Shown one piece after another: positions 1 through 11,945 of a stretch of 64,000 nt of DNA. The notes beneath the pieces are model-generated. The model searched no databases, was not told where the DNA came from, and was given only the letters and a program-made list of their open reading frames with translations. The stretch comes from Cymodocea nodosa. Its lineage: Eukaryota > Streptophyta > Magnoliopsida > Alismatales > Cymodoceaceae. The DNA lies in NCBI GenBank assembly GCA_036874045.1, contig CM072341.1, forward strand, positions 14,768,501 through 14,832,500. The letters run 5' to 3'. The position numbers and the translations under genes were made by a program. Position 1 is the stretch's first letter. Each line of letters opens with the position of its first letter.

Positions 1-1439
1 AAGTCTCTGCGTTCTTCATGAAATACAAAATCGAATTCCCTAACATGGAAGATGAATGTAAATCTAGAGGTTGTTCGTGTTAAATGCCTTAAGAAGTTAC
101 AAATCTTTTGTCATTATCTTGCTAAATTATTTCATTAGACATGCAACTTCAAGAGCCTAATTGTCTCCATGTCTAGACTCAAGCGATTCATTTAAGTCAT
201 TTGATTAAAAAAATTGATTCATTTTGTAGAATTCTGTTCTTTGGACCTTACCTAATTAATCTTCAATCATGGAAGATGAACTTGATGCTTATGCTTATGA
301 TATGTGGTGTTACCATGAACTTCTACAATTAACTAACAGTCATTGATAGTTCATAAGAGAAGATAGTTGAAATGAAAACAAACATTTACAAAACCAGTTG
401 GCCCTCTAATAGATTTGGTCAACCGCTTTGATCTTTAAGGAGGTTTGTACTCCAGGAAAATGTTGGCAATAGAAAAATTGGAAAAAAGAAATTTCAACTT
501 TTTTAGATTTTGTATGAAGCTAGAAAATGAAAAAATTTTCCAATAATTTTTGATGCATAAAAGTCTGCTCTTCAAAAACTTTTCAACATCTGACCCTTTG
601 AAAGAAATTTCCCACATTGCCTTCGAAAAAAATCTCAGTTGTCGTTGAAAAATTTTGCTGCCTCTCACTACTACCATTGATTAACTTCAAAAAATATCAC
701 TAATGCTCATCACTACTATCATTACTTCAACTGCCCAAAACCAACGAGCTTGATTGCCCATTTCTATCGTCGTCGTTGTTGTCGTCAAGGCTTACCGTTG
801 ATCCTCCTCCACCATTGTTGCCCTTGTGTAGAAGACCCTCGTCTCTATCACCTTCTAGAGGACATTGCTGATGCGTTTGTCGACTGCATATCTTCTGCCT
901 GATGTATCTGCCACTTATGTGTCCTTTGTTTACCACTTGCATCACCCCCTTCCACCTCTAGCATTGTCGACCACCGTTGTGTTGGGCACCACCCCCGTTC
1001 ACAAAAAAGAAAGGGGTAGGATAAAAAAAAAGAAAATGGAAAATGGAAAATAAGAAAAGAAAAGAAAAAGAAAAAGAAAATGTAAAGAGAAATGAGAGAA
1101 AAAAGGAGACAAATATATAAAAGAAGGAAAAAAATAAAATAAAAAAATTATGAAAAAAAAGGAAAAATAACATAAAAATAAAATAATGACTTTTTTAAAA
1201 AATCTCTATTGTAAAAAAAACAAAGTAATGAATAAAAAGGATGAATATTACAATTAATATTTTTATTATGTTAATATGTAATTTTTAAATTTCTATCATA
1301 TACTTAATTAGTATATCATCTAGCAAAATTAGTTAATGTTTTATGTTTTACTAATTTTTAGTTTAGAAAATTAATTTTTGTCATTTTTTATTATAAGTAC
1401 AAATATTTAAATACTAATTTTTATCATTTTTTGTCAAGT
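1..1439. other. Unassigned AT-rich flank
   Basis: I see no convincing coding sequence here. Positions about 1010-1170 are an almost pure purine tract (runs of A with scattered G), so the pyrimidine-rich complement gives a spurious Phe/Ser-rich reading frame. Positions about 750-1000 are slightly richer in GC and contain several GTCGT-like repeats, but no conserved protein motif. Confidence 0.4.
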
Positions 1440-1548
1440 GTATAATTAATACTCTTACAATCGAAGTCCTAATACTACCACCAATCACTACTTGATTTAC
1501 TCTAACTTAGTTGTTTATCATTGAGCCCCATCAGTCATAACACAATAG
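1440..1548 (+). repeat. Copia-1 5' LTR, 3' portion only recognisable
   Basis: This block aligns with the end of the downstream LTR, sharing words such as CACCAATCA and TAACACAA, and stops directly before the primer-binding site. Upstream of about 1440 I cannot find similarity to 6721-6810, so the rest of the 5' LTR is either lost or too diverged to see. Confidence 0.65.
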
Positions 1549-1560
1549 TGGTATCAGAGC
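1549..1560 (+). promoter_or_regulatory. Copia-1 primer-binding site (initiator tRNA-Met type)
   Basis: TGGTATCAGAGC is the standard complement of the 3' end of plant initiator methionine tRNA used by copia elements. It sits directly after the LTR end, as expected. Confidence 0.9.
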
Positions 1561-2473
1561 TAGGTTCGATGTTACGTCTACATGAGTTGAGTACCACTAT
1601 GCATGTTGAGTCTCACGCATATGCAAGTCTGCTTCCACCTCACATACACACATCATGAACCTACCTCTCATGTGCGGTGCCACTCCACCTTGACCTTGTC
1701 ATGTGCAACTCTACCCCTTTCTTCCACACACATCATTGTTGTTTGCTCCTATCCTTCTAAATGTGACGTTTCTCCACTACTATGTGCATCATTTGTTTGT
1801 GCGCGTGACACTCGCAAGCACCACTACGTGTCGACAACGTCCATGTAAGCTGACCACCATCATGTGTTTGCTCCCCTACATGCATGCCTCTACTCCTTCA
1901 TGTGCTCTTCTTTGCTCTTTCATGTGCATCCTATGCCATCACACCTTTGTACATTGCCAACCACACATTCTGCACAAACTCATACTCTTCACTCTCAAGT
2001 GTAGCAACCTTATTAGACATCTGCCTAAAAAAGGGGTGATCTATTAAAGACTTCTTTTTCTCCTTTTTTTTATAATATTATATATACATAATATTGGAAG
2101 AAAAAAAATAAATTGCATGAAATTATTTTTAAATAATTCTTTTAAAAATTTATTTACTTAATAATTACATGATATACTTATTAATTATAAATTTTATGTT
2201 TTAAGTAATTTTAATTGATTATTGATATAAATTTATGGAATTAAATTTGAAATTTTAAAATTCATATCTATTTAGAAAGATTTTGAAAATTGTATAATTT
2301 TTTTTTAGAATTAGATTTTCATATTTGAATTTTAATTAATTGTTATAATTGGAAATTATTGTAGAATTTAATTTGTTAAATTTTTGGAATTAATTTTTCA
2401 ACTAGAAATTATTCTATTAATTACAAGTAGAGTTTTTTTATTTGAAAATTAATTTCTATTGTAGATTTAAAGT
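1561..2473 (+). other. Unusually long leader between Copia-1 PBS and gag
   Basis: About 900 bp separate the PBS from the first gag-like codons. The first half (1600-2045) is strikingly C/T/A-rich with recurring ATGTGC and CACAC words and reads open in two frames, but neither frame resembles a protein. The second half is very AT-rich. It may be a later insertion or a captured fragment. I recognise nothing in it. Confidence 0.45.
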
Positions 2474-3335
2474 ATGACTACCAAAATGTTTACAATTGAA
2501 TCGACAAAGATTGATAAATTGAATGGGATAAACTACAAGATATGATATAGAAAAATTAAAAATGCATTAGAATTTGATAATATAGAATATTTTATAGAAA
2601 CTAGTCCTTTAGAAATAAATGATAACACTTTAGAAATAAAGAAAACAAAAAAAATGAAAAATTAAAGATAAGAAAGTTAAAAGTCTTATGTTCATATTTA
2701 TGGAAGATAGTTTGGTAAAATGTTTTGAAACATACACAACGACTTTTACTTTATGAAATGCTATGAAAGAAAAGTATGATAAAACAATTAAGATGAATAT
2801 TCAACTTCTCCTTCAAAAATATAATTCTTACAAAATATTAGAGAAACAAGGCGTAGTAGAATATGTTAACAATATGATAATAATGACAAGATTTAGCTAC
2901 TACAGGAACTCCTATATTTGAAAAATTGTAAATAGTAACTATACTGAATAGTTTGCTACATAATTATGATATAGTCACCATATTTCTTAGGTTTACCCCA
3001 CTTCAACTTTCTGAATTGTTAGCTTGGTTGGATACAAAATAGGAAATTATGGCTAGTTTAAAGTGACATGAAACCAATCTAGAAGAAGCAAATGCCACAT
3101 TTTAGAAGCCTAGATTTAATAAAAATAACAAAAGAAAAAATGTACCTAACAATAATAATTACAAGTCATATTAAGCACAAGGAAAGAAAGCACAAGTGTC
3201 TTGTCATGCTTGTGGTCAATTTGGTCATTTCAATGTACATCATCCTAACAAAGATAGAAATAAAGGTGGGACCTCAAAATCAAATGCGAAAAATAAAAGA
3301 ATTTTTGTGGGAGTTGTGGAATGTAATAATATTGT
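2474..3335 (+). pseudogene. Copia-1 gag with CCHC-type knuckle
   Basis: Reading from the ATG at 2474 gives a copia-type gag (UBN2-like) opening, with a KLNGINY motif, then early nonsense codons. A nucleocapsid zinc knuckle lies at about 3202-3243 and reads CHACGQFGH followed by FNVHH, so the fourth ligand of the usual CX2CX4HX4C pattern is His instead of Cys. In the living family this protein forms the particle and binds RNA. Here it is a relic with several stops and at least one frame change. Confidence 0.7.
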
Positions 3336-4420
3336 AGTCCCAAATTCAAGTGATTGGTGGGTTGATTCTAGTATCACAAGGTATATCACCAAAGCTAAAA
3401 AAGGATTGAAACTCTTTTAAAGAGCTCAATCCTAGGGAATAACACATCTATATAGATAACAATACTTATTTAGATGTGAAAGACATTTGAACCTACTATT
3501 TGAATTTGGGAGACAAAATTATGGTGCCAAAAGATATCCTTTATGCACCTAACATGAGGTAGAATTTGATATCTAGCAGCACTCTCCTAAAGAATGGCTT
3601 GGAAATTTGATTCTATAACAAATGTGTATCCATAGGAAAAGACAAAAAGGTCTTTACCATGGGAATTTTTATATTGGAACATGATTTGTTTAAAATTTCT
3701 ATTATTGATAATGAAATAAATGATGTAGCTTCTAGTTATATTATGTGTCATTTATTTGAGATTGAATTGTGGCATTTGAGATTGGTGCACATTAATAAAT
3801 CTAGAATAAATCAAATAATAAAAATGAACGTGTTGTCTGAAATTAAAAACATGGAATTAAATAAATGTCAGCATTGCTTAGTTGGAAAGATAACTAAAAA
3901 ATCCTTTGGAAAGAGACATAGATTAGATGAATTATTAGGCTTAATTCATTCTAATGTGTGTGATCTACTTAATGTTAAAACATATAATCATAAGGAATAT
4001 TTGTGACTTTTATAAATGAATTTTCAAGATATATTTATGTTTATTTGATAAGTCACAAAAATGAAGTATTGACTTATTTTAAGAAATATAAATTGAAAGT
4101 AGAAAAACAGCTTGGAAGAAGTATTAATGTATTAAGTTTAGATAGGGGAGGGGAATGTAATTCTAAGGAATTTCAGTTATTTTGTGAAACACATGGAATT
4201 AAAAGGCAAACTACAATGCCTTATATACCACAATAAAATAATGTAACAGAAATAAAGAACAAAACTCTTATGAATTATGTAAGATGCATGTTTTCACACT
4301 CGAGTCTCTCTAAAAGTTTTTGGAGAGAAGTTTTGATCACAATAAGTTATGTATTGAATAGAATACTCTCTAAGTTTGTACCTAGCATAATTTATAAATT
4401 TTGAATTAGATCAAAGCCCA
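3336..4420 (+). pseudogene. Copia-1 protease, GAG-pre-integrase and integrase remnants
   Basis: The protease active-site region is near 3355-3400 and reads VDSSITRYI, where the family has D-S-G, so the catalytic motif is lost. The HHCC zinc-binding region follows at about 3765-3890 (ELWHLRLVH then CQHC). The integrase core follows, with a recognisable LDRGGEC block at about 4135-4160. A stop replaces the glutamine expected after the PYIPQ block at about 4230, and residual core sequence continues to about 4400. The domain order PR-INT-RT identifies Ty1/copia and not Ty3/gypsy. Nothing here could make an active enzyme. Confidence 0.75.
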
Positions 4421-4584
4421 ACTTAGATCATTTAAGGAAATGAGGTTCTATAGCCTATGTACTTATTCTTGGACAATTAAAGGATACGTTAAATTCAAGA
4501 ATATTAAAGTGTAAGTTTATAGGCTATTGTGAAAATTCTTTTGATTATAGATTCTATAATAAATAAAAGAGAATTATTAAATAT

Positions 4585-4899
4585 ATGGATGCTACTTTCC
4601 TAGGAAATATAAATGAAAATGAAGAAATAAGAAAGGAACATGAACCACTATTTATGGTAAATGATGACTATTTCAATAATATCCTAGAAAATAACCTTGT
4701 AGTCAAAGGGGAACAGAATATTGAAAATATGAATGAACCTATGAAAATTATTAATGGAAATAAAAATGAACTCATGGAAATTGTGAAAGGAATCCAAAAT
4801 GAGCTTATAATTGTAAATGATGAAACTAATAGAAATGGGGAATATGAAAAATCAGATGTACCTATTAGCAACAAAAGGATGAGACATCAACCTACATAG
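4585..4899 (+). pseudogene. Copia-1 linker between integrase and RT (open fragment)
   Basis: A 104-codon stretch is free of stops, rich in Asn, Glu, Met and Ile, with an imperfect internal repeat built on NELMEIVKG-like units. Its place between the integrase core and RT fits the poorly conserved C-terminal integrase tail of copia elements. Apart from position I have no motif evidence for its role. The lack of stops may simply reflect biased composition. Confidence 0.45.
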
Positions 4900-6430
4900 A
4901 TGGATTATTATCATTTACATTTATGTGAGCTTTCATGTTTATTAATAGATATGGAGAAAAATCACATGGAACTAGTGACATATAAGGATGTCGTTGAATC
5001 TCATGAAAAAGATTTATGATTGGAAGCCATGAATGATGAGATTAATTCCATGAAAAGGAATAAGTATGAAAATTATGTGATTTAATTGATGGAAGGAAAG
5101 GTATAGGGTGCAAATGAATATTCTAGAAAAAGTTAAATGCTAATGAGTCTATTGATAAAATTAAAGTCTAGTTAGTTGGTAAAGGTTATACATAGAATTT
5201 GAGAATTGAATTTCATGAAAATTATTTATAAAAACTACATTTCTAAATGAAGACTTGTAGAAAGAAATTTACATGTAACAACTTGAGGGATTCTAGGTGG
5301 AAGGATATGAGGTAAAGATGTGCAAATTAAAAATGTCAATATATGGTTTGAAACAAGTATTTAAACAATAGTATCACAAGTTTCACCATATAATTATTAG
5401 ATTATGATTTGTTTCAAATAGATTAGATCATTGGTTATATATCAGGAAAAGTGGGAATACGTTTATTATATTATCCTTATATGTATATAATATTTTATTC
5501 ACCGAAAATGACACTAACATGTTGAATGAAATAAAGAAAGAACTTAGTAAGAGATTTAAGATGGACATGGGAGAAGCATCCTATGTTCTTGAAATATAGA
5601 TCCATAGAGATCGAAAATCTAGAATATTGAGTGTAAATTAGAAAGATACCTATGTGTGGTACTAAAAATGTTTGAAATGGAAAATTATTTCTTAGCCCCT
5701 ACACCTTATGTTTTAGGAAAAAGATTGAGTAAAGACTAATGTATTGGAAAGGAGAAGGAACTTTTAATAGTATCTTATGTCCAAGTGCTAGAAGTTTAAT
5801 ATATGTTATGTTGTGTACTAGACCAAACTTGACATATGCTGTGACTATTATTAGTAGGTATCAAAGTAATCTAAGAATAAAATGTTGGAAATCTTACAAG
5901 AGAATAATGAAATATGTAAAAGAAACTTTACACCATAAATTGACCTATCAATTAGATGAGTTTGAAGTACTTGGTTATATAGATGTAGATCTAAGTAATG
6001 ATAAAGATGACAAGAAGTCTACTTTGGGATATTTATTTATCTTTGGAGATACAACTGTATCTTGGGGTAGTAAAAAGTAAGAATGTGTAGCAAAATGTAC
6101 ACAAGAAATTGAATATATTACCTGTAGTGTAGTTACATCACATGCTATTTGGATCAAGAGATTCATAAATGATTTAAATCTTAATTTGATAAATGATCTA
6201 ATAGAAATGTATTGTGATAATTAAGCAATAATAATCCTTATATATAGTGGTGCAAATATTACAAAGAGATAATATATAAATATAAATTTTTACTACATTC
6301 ATGATATTGTAAGAAAGGGAGAAATAAAATTGAGTTATATCCTTACCTCTGATATGGTTGTTGATCCTATGATAAAAGAAATTCTAGTAGAAAAATACAT
6401 TAAGTTTGTAAACTTAATGAGATTAAGGAT
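4900..6430 (+). pseudogene. Copia-1 reverse transcriptase and RNase H remnants
   Basis: Scattered copia RT blocks can be read from about 4975 (YKDVVESHEKDL, then LEAMNDEINSM). The clearest part is 5739-6080, where a 113-codon stretch matches the end of copia RT and the start of RNase H: SARSLIYVMLCTRPNL, then YIDVDLSNDKDDKKST, then TVSWGSKK. The stop after SKK takes the place of a conserved glutamine. Another stop falls in the CDN(Q)A block at about 6220. The reading continues to roughly 6430 with frame changes. Confidence 0.75.
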
Positions 6431-6517
6431 ATTTTCATAAAAAATGAAAATAAAAAACATTCTTATGAATAGTGAAAGTAGAAGATTAATAATTTCTCAT
6501 AGATAGTGGGAACAAGA

Positions 6518-6518
<1 letters not shown>

Positions 6519-6549
<31 letters not shown>

Positions 6550-6550
6550 G
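6519..6550. repeat. (TA)n microsatellite
   Basis: An uninterrupted TA dinucleotide run of about 30 bp lies within the 3' untranslated part of Copia-1. Confidence 0.9.
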
Positions 6551-6720
6551 CTATCTACGAATAGTAAAAGCAGAATGTAAAAATGATATACTTTATAATG
6601 TTCGACATATGGAAGAATATAATTGATTTTCATGATCAAGTAGAAGATGTTAGAATTAATCAAGAAAACCAATTTCAATTTAAATTGCAAATTGAATTTA
6701 AATTTTAAAATGGGAGGACG

Positions 6721-6920
6721 TGTGTGTGGGGGGGGGGGTGGGGGGAGAAGATTGTGGGAGGAAGTTAAATCTTCCCAAACTTTATAAATCGAATGTGATT
6801 AACGAATATATGACCAAGCAATACTCCTATAGTCAAAGCCCCCAACACAACCACCAATCATTGCCCGATCCACCATAGCTTAGGTGTTTGTGGTCAAGCC
6901 CCGTCGGTCGTAACACAACA
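6721..6920 (+). repeat. Copia-1 3' LTR
   Basis: It follows a purine-rich tract (AAAATGGGAGGA) at about 6706-6718 and starts TGTGTGTG, then runs into a G-rich stretch with 10 or more consecutive G. The end TAACACAACA aligns with the 5' LTR end. The start is inferred from the polypurine tract and could be off by a few bases. Confidence 0.6.
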
Positions 6921-8990
6921 TTTTCAAGGGTTTAAGTTGAAATGAAATTTGATATTTCGGTTGGGAAATCTTTTGGTAATTGGTAGGAGGACTTAGACAT
7001 CTTACTTTGAATCCACGTACATAAATATACTTAGTAACTTAGAGTTGGTTTTTAATCTATAAGGTGAATCCATATTTTGCACCATTTGATTGGATTTCAT
7101 GTACATTTTCACATGGAAAAAATTTATGTGCACCATTTCTTACACAAATTTTGATGATGCGTGCTCTTGTGATTGTTGGGAGAGGAAGTGGTGAAATAAC
7201 GAAGTGATGTAGAAGATTTGATTAAAGTATTTCCACTTACGGAAAATTGATATGAAATTTTATACAGTTTCTTGAAGAAAAAGTTGTATATATTTTGAAT
7301 TTTTTAATAATATTATAATTTTTATACTTGGCCTTATTTTTTATTCGCAATAAAGATAAATAAGAACAAGGGAAAATTCCAAATGGCGGCACTAGATACT
7401 CTTATTTATCCCCAAAAATACATGGCGTGAAAGCAATCAAATAGAATTATTATTATTAAATGATTATAAATATATGAAGAAAGTTTCAGTTAAATTAAAA
7501 AGCATTGGTCATTGATCTAAATGTCTTTGAATTCACCAACTTTTAGTAAAATCCAACCAATGATTTTAAATTGATTAAGCAAATTAAAAATATAAAGGAA
7601 AAATAAATAATTATAAAAATAAAATTTAGAATTCCACCAAGAAATTACTTCTAGTGGGTTCAATAAAAAACAATTTACTACCAGAAGAAATCGACTACAG
7701 TATATCTGAAGTCCAATGGAGTGAGTAAGGATGAAAAAGACCACCTCCTTGTGCTGATTTGAGGAGCCGAATGGAAAAGGATGTCCAGCTACCACTAGCG
7801 TCTACTTCATCTCTCCAGTAATGGAATAACATGGTTTTTCCCCCTTTTACAAGTAAGGAAATCTTAAGTACATTGAAAATTAAATAACATATTAATATTG
7901 TTAAAAAAGTAATAATAAAGTAGTGCGATTGATTATCTAATTTATCATAAGTGATAAAGTTGCAAGTCCAAACAAAGACATCATCGTCACCAAAAAGAAC
8001 ATTAATTTATCTCTATTGCCCTATGATGGTACCTTTCTGAATGTGACAATAAAGAAGATATATCATTATTGTTAAAATATGAATATCCATTCCGATCACT
8101 TGACCATTAGTGAAGGGGTTTAACATTATATTAATTGCACGAATCATCTTCACATTTTCAATATATATGAAACTATTTTAATACTCCTTTTTTTTTCTTT
8201 CTAATCTTACAAATATTTTTATTTTTAAATTAGATGAATATTTAGAAACTTAGACCTAGAATATTTAGAAAATTTAATATTATATTAATTATTTAATATC
8301 AGTCAATGAACCATGAAAAATAGTAAAGAAGGTCATCTACACACCAGTCTTTATCACATAGTCTATTCTTGAAAACCAATCATCTTGTTCATCACGCTTG
8401 TGCGCTGTCAGTGACTAGTTTAAATATTGCTAATTAGCCAAGTACACTTATCGAAGGCATTAAACATGTTTTTTCGGTAGTAGAGATTGAATTAATATCG
8501 CAAATTATTTGTTATATCATTGATAGCAAAACAAGTAGCTTAGTGGGACAAAAAAGGGTTTGAGATCAGAATTGTAATTAAAATAAACCAATTACGGCAA
8601 AATAATCATATAATTAAAGAGTATGAAGTCCAAGTTAGACTATTGCAGACATGGCAAAAAAAATAGGGTTGATATCTAGCTTTGAGAACTTTTTAGGAAA
8701 TTTTCTAGGTTTCTATTTATATGTGCTTTACTTTAAGTTGTTCATGTTGTTGGAAAAAGTTTTCTCGATTACTTGTGATAATATAATGCTTAAAGATGAA
8801 TATGCAGTGATATATATTAATTTTTTTGCAAGATATATGAGCAAAAGATGTAAAGGAAAGTCAAGAAAAGATGACAGAAAAGTAAAAGGATTCAAAGAGA
8901 ATCAAAATAAAGATGCAAGAACAAACAGGAATTAATTTAAAGACTTGATATTACCTTAGTTTAGCCAATTAGGTTAAAACACATTACTAG
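6921..8990. other. Unassigned AT-rich intergenic DNA
   Basis: No protein motif, RNA gene or clear repeat was recognised. Open stretches at 7517-7795 (-) and 8651-8935 (+) are lysine/phenylalanine-rich, lack family motifs and are probably chance products of low GC content. Confidence 0.4.
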
Positions 8991-8999
8991 TGGGAGTTT

Positions 9000-9645
9000 G
9001 GTTGGCATGGTACTTTTGTTAAAAGATAAGCACATGAATGGTAGATACAAAAACTCTTGTGGAGTAAAAGTATAAAAGCCTGTCTAATTCTGATTTTCAA
9101 TAAAAAGAATATCAACCCTAGGTAATTGAGTTAGACAAGACTGCAAGGTTTCATACTTCTCACTAGGGTTTAAATGCAGGTAACTACATACTCTCGTCAT
9201 TTTCAAAAAATTTAGCATTAGGCTCCTAGTTTAGGTTTTTTTAAAGATGAAATACAACTAAGCACGTGTAATCCATAAGGGTAATTACAACTCTCTTGAG
9301 GGAGTTAAATATGTCGTCATCTAATAAGTGACATGCTTACATGAATAGATTAATGAGATTCTCACCACCCTATCCTTAATTTGTAGGGAAGGCATTACTA
9401 GGTAGGAAGTTTATTATTAATGTTAAAAGATAACACATGTATTTTGAGTTCAATGATAACAAAAATCTCATATGAAACAAAAGGATAAAAGCTTATTTAA
9501 TTTTGATTTTCAATATCAATATATAATATCAACTCTAAGTAGCTAACTTGGTCAAAATTCTATGGTTTTATATTCCTCACCAAGGTTTAATTAAGCTTGA
9601 TGACTACTTATTCTTGTCAATTTCAAAAACGATGAAGTTGTATAT
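9000..9645 (+). repeat. Diverged direct duplication, period about 410 bp
   Basis: Positions about 9018-9215 and 9421-9632 align in the same direction. Both contain GTTAAAAGATAA, a TTCTGATTTTCAAT-like block, ATCAAC(C/T)CTA(A)G, TCACTAGGGTTTAA-like and GTCA(A)TTTTCAAAAA-like blocks, with roughly two thirds of bases matching. Copies this diverged suggest an old local duplication or two related non-autonomous transposon fragments. Confidence 0.5.
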
Positions 9646-11538
9646 ATTGCATTCCTGATTGGGGTTTGCTCACCAATGGAAGAGCGAGCTAGAGAATTAT
9701 ATATGTATGGTTTATATATTTTATAAAAAAAATACACGAATAATATAAGCAATGCAGAGAGAACAAACCATTCATTCACCAATGTTTCCCTCTGCACAAA
9801 GAAACAACGGCTGTATGGTAAAAGACCAATTGTTTTAATGTTATCGTTAAACTACAATTATTTCCTGTATGGTAAAAGAAAAATGGCTCAAGAAATTGAT
9901 ACCTTTGCTTGAGGGATCTCTTTTGCTTTGCCAAAGGAGATGATTGAATTGAAGGGACATATAGGAAGGACCACGGGTGGTGGATAGCTGTCTTCATCCC
10001 ACCAAAGTTGCTCAAAAGATAGAACATAAACATCATTGCTCCTACTAAAGTTTATTAATTGATTCCCTTCTAAATGAAAAATGGCAGATAATCCAAGAAA
10101 GAGAAAAGAAAAAACTGCAGATGTCAAGACATGTCATTTGCCCACAGGTTTCGAGTCATGACAATTAATTTTGTAACCTTACAATATTTGAAAGAATTTC
10201 ATCACCCTTTTTTCTTCGGTGATTTCTTCGTCAGATATCGCGGTAATCATCATTTTCCAATAGATTTCAAAGCATGACAATATAATATCTATATTGGAGT
10301 ATTATTATTTTTGTACAGTTAATTTTTTTTTTTTTTTTTTTAGATTTAGGGGCTTAATTAGGGTTTCTTTTTGTGAGGGAAACTCAGGTTTGAACTCCCA
10401 TCCCCCCATGCAGGAGATAGATGTGTGGTGGATGAGGTGCATGGGAAGCATGTCTTGTGACCTCACCTCCCTTGCTGAACCATGTCCATGAATGATTTTG
10501 ATGGGTTGCAGCACCAAAATAACTGCAAGGTAGGTCTTGAAGGAAGAATAATTATTGGGGAGCCAGTGGATGGAATAAATTAAACCCATGGGAATTGAAT
10601 AGAAATCCAAAGTCCCTTCGATCTGCTTCACCAACAACAACAGCAAAAGAGTGTTTGGTTTTGATGCACGTACAGTTCAATCCAGTGGTTCGGGTGCTTC
10701 CATTGAAAAGGAAGCCGACGACCCACACACACTGCACATTATTAGCTGGCTCCCGCGCACTTGGAATTTCAGACAAGTTCGTCTAGATTATGCTTGGAAA
10801 TTACGATTTTGAAAACATCATTTTCAAATGTATAAATTTTAGCGAGAATTGAGAATTGACAAGTTCCACGATTGTCTCGTCTCTCATAGTATATAGGAAA
10901 TCTGATTTTATAATGGCTCGGAATCTTATGATTTGAATTACATTGAAATCGATGGAAAATTATGATTTTACCAGACATTGCAAGAAGCAGCCAAGAGGAG
11001 AGGGAATTCAAATTTCAAGGAAAAATAAAAGTGAATGAATCCAGACTAGTTTTGCCAATTTATGTTCAAATTAATGGAACATTCTAGATTATTAATTAAT
11101 ACTATGATTCTTTGAAACACAAATAAACGAACATTCTAGTTTATTATCAAAATCATTCATCATTCGTAATGCCATCAAATTTAAATACGTACGTTTTAAA
11201 AATCCTAATTCAGATTTGGATTGTCTAGCTACAATCAATTCGTTTGGCAATCTTCGATAATATTATTCACATTCGAATGAATTTAATGGATATAGATTCA
11301 AATGTTCTAATAATTAATCATACAGAGTCCATTCATTCACCGTTGGCGATACACCTGTAAAGAAGGGTGTTGGGATTCATCTTTTCTATTTCATTGTACA
11401 TGGCAGAGAAATTTTAAGTGTAGGATACATAACTTGATAAATTTCAAATCTGATTGAATCGATACTTATTTAATATTAACCGATATTATTGAATTATATA
11501 TCTTATAATCAAATTTAAATCTTAAAACCAATCAGTAA

Positions 11539-11540
<2 letters not shown>
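9646..11540. other. Unassigned intergenic DNA with one exon-like block
   Basis: On the - strand, 10112-9912 reads open without a stop. It is preceded by a pyrimidine-poor but CTGCAG-ending acceptor-like site near 10107 and followed by CAAAG|GTATC near 9910, so it could be a lone internal exon, but I do not recognise the peptide. A poly-T run lies at 10321-10341. Positions 10787-10985 have weakly inverted ends and may be a short MITE. The rest shows nothing I can name. Confidence 0.3.

Positions 11541-11542
<2 letters not shown>

Positions 11543-11572
<30 letters not shown>
11543..11572. repeat. (AC)n microsatellite
   Basis: A perfect run of about 15 AC dinucleotides. Confidence 0.95.
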
Positions 11573-11574
<2 letters not shown>

Positions 11575-11599
11575 AGGGTTGATCGAATAACTCAAGTAT

Positions 11600-11945
11600 T
11601 TGATTTCGTCTGGATCGAATTGCAAAACCCGAATATTCCACGTTCAAAACCACACGGAAATGCGAATATTCGCAGCCCAGCGCCAGCCCTCGGTATTAAC
11701 TTTCGAGGTGCCAAAACTTTGTACGACGCTCACGTGGTTGTCGGATCGATGATCGGGGGCCGCGCTCCTCCCGCGATCGAATCGCCGTCGTACACAATTC
11801 TCTCTTTTTTTTTTTCGCCAAGTAATCGTCCAACTTCGATTAAACGAAAGCCGCCGTCGTCGTATCTGCCCTTCCCGCGACCGTCCACGTGCACCGAATT
11901 AGCGCGTCGGCCTGTCGGTGCAACCAGCGTTCGATTCGAATTATA
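11600..11945. other. CpG-rich island in AT-rich surroundings
   Basis: This 350-bp block has many CG dinucleotides and a much higher GC content than its flanks, and contains two CACGTG/CACGTGG-like G-box cores (near 11731 and 11886). It reads open on the + strand from 11620 to 11946, rich in Pro, Ser and Arg, but no family motif appears. Retained CpGs in a genome that otherwise shows C-to-T decay suggest a segment that escaped methylation, for example an old promoter or 5' UTR, or a recent insertion. No adjacent gene was recognised. Confidence 0.4.

Larger units (their letters stand above)
1440..6920 (+). mobile_element. Copia-1: decayed Ty1/copia LTR retrotransposon
   Basis: The order is LTR end, primer-binding site, gag, protease, GAG-pre-integrase, integrase, RT/RNase H, purine-rich tract, LTR, which is the Ty1/copia order on the + strand. 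The two LTR ends match over roughly 100 bp (about 1440-1548 against 6815-6920) but only at about 70 percent by eye, so the insertion is old. Every coding domain is broken by stops and small shifts. Several stops replace residues normally Gln or Trp at conserved positions (CAA to TAA, TGG to TGA), the spectrum expected from deamination of methylated cytosines. The element is not autonomous today. Confidence 0.85.

Noticed and set aside
1603-2047. Two overlapping open frames on the + strand
   Set aside because: They arise from a pyrimidine-rich, stop-poor stretch in the Copia-1 leader; no domain, and both frames are open at once.
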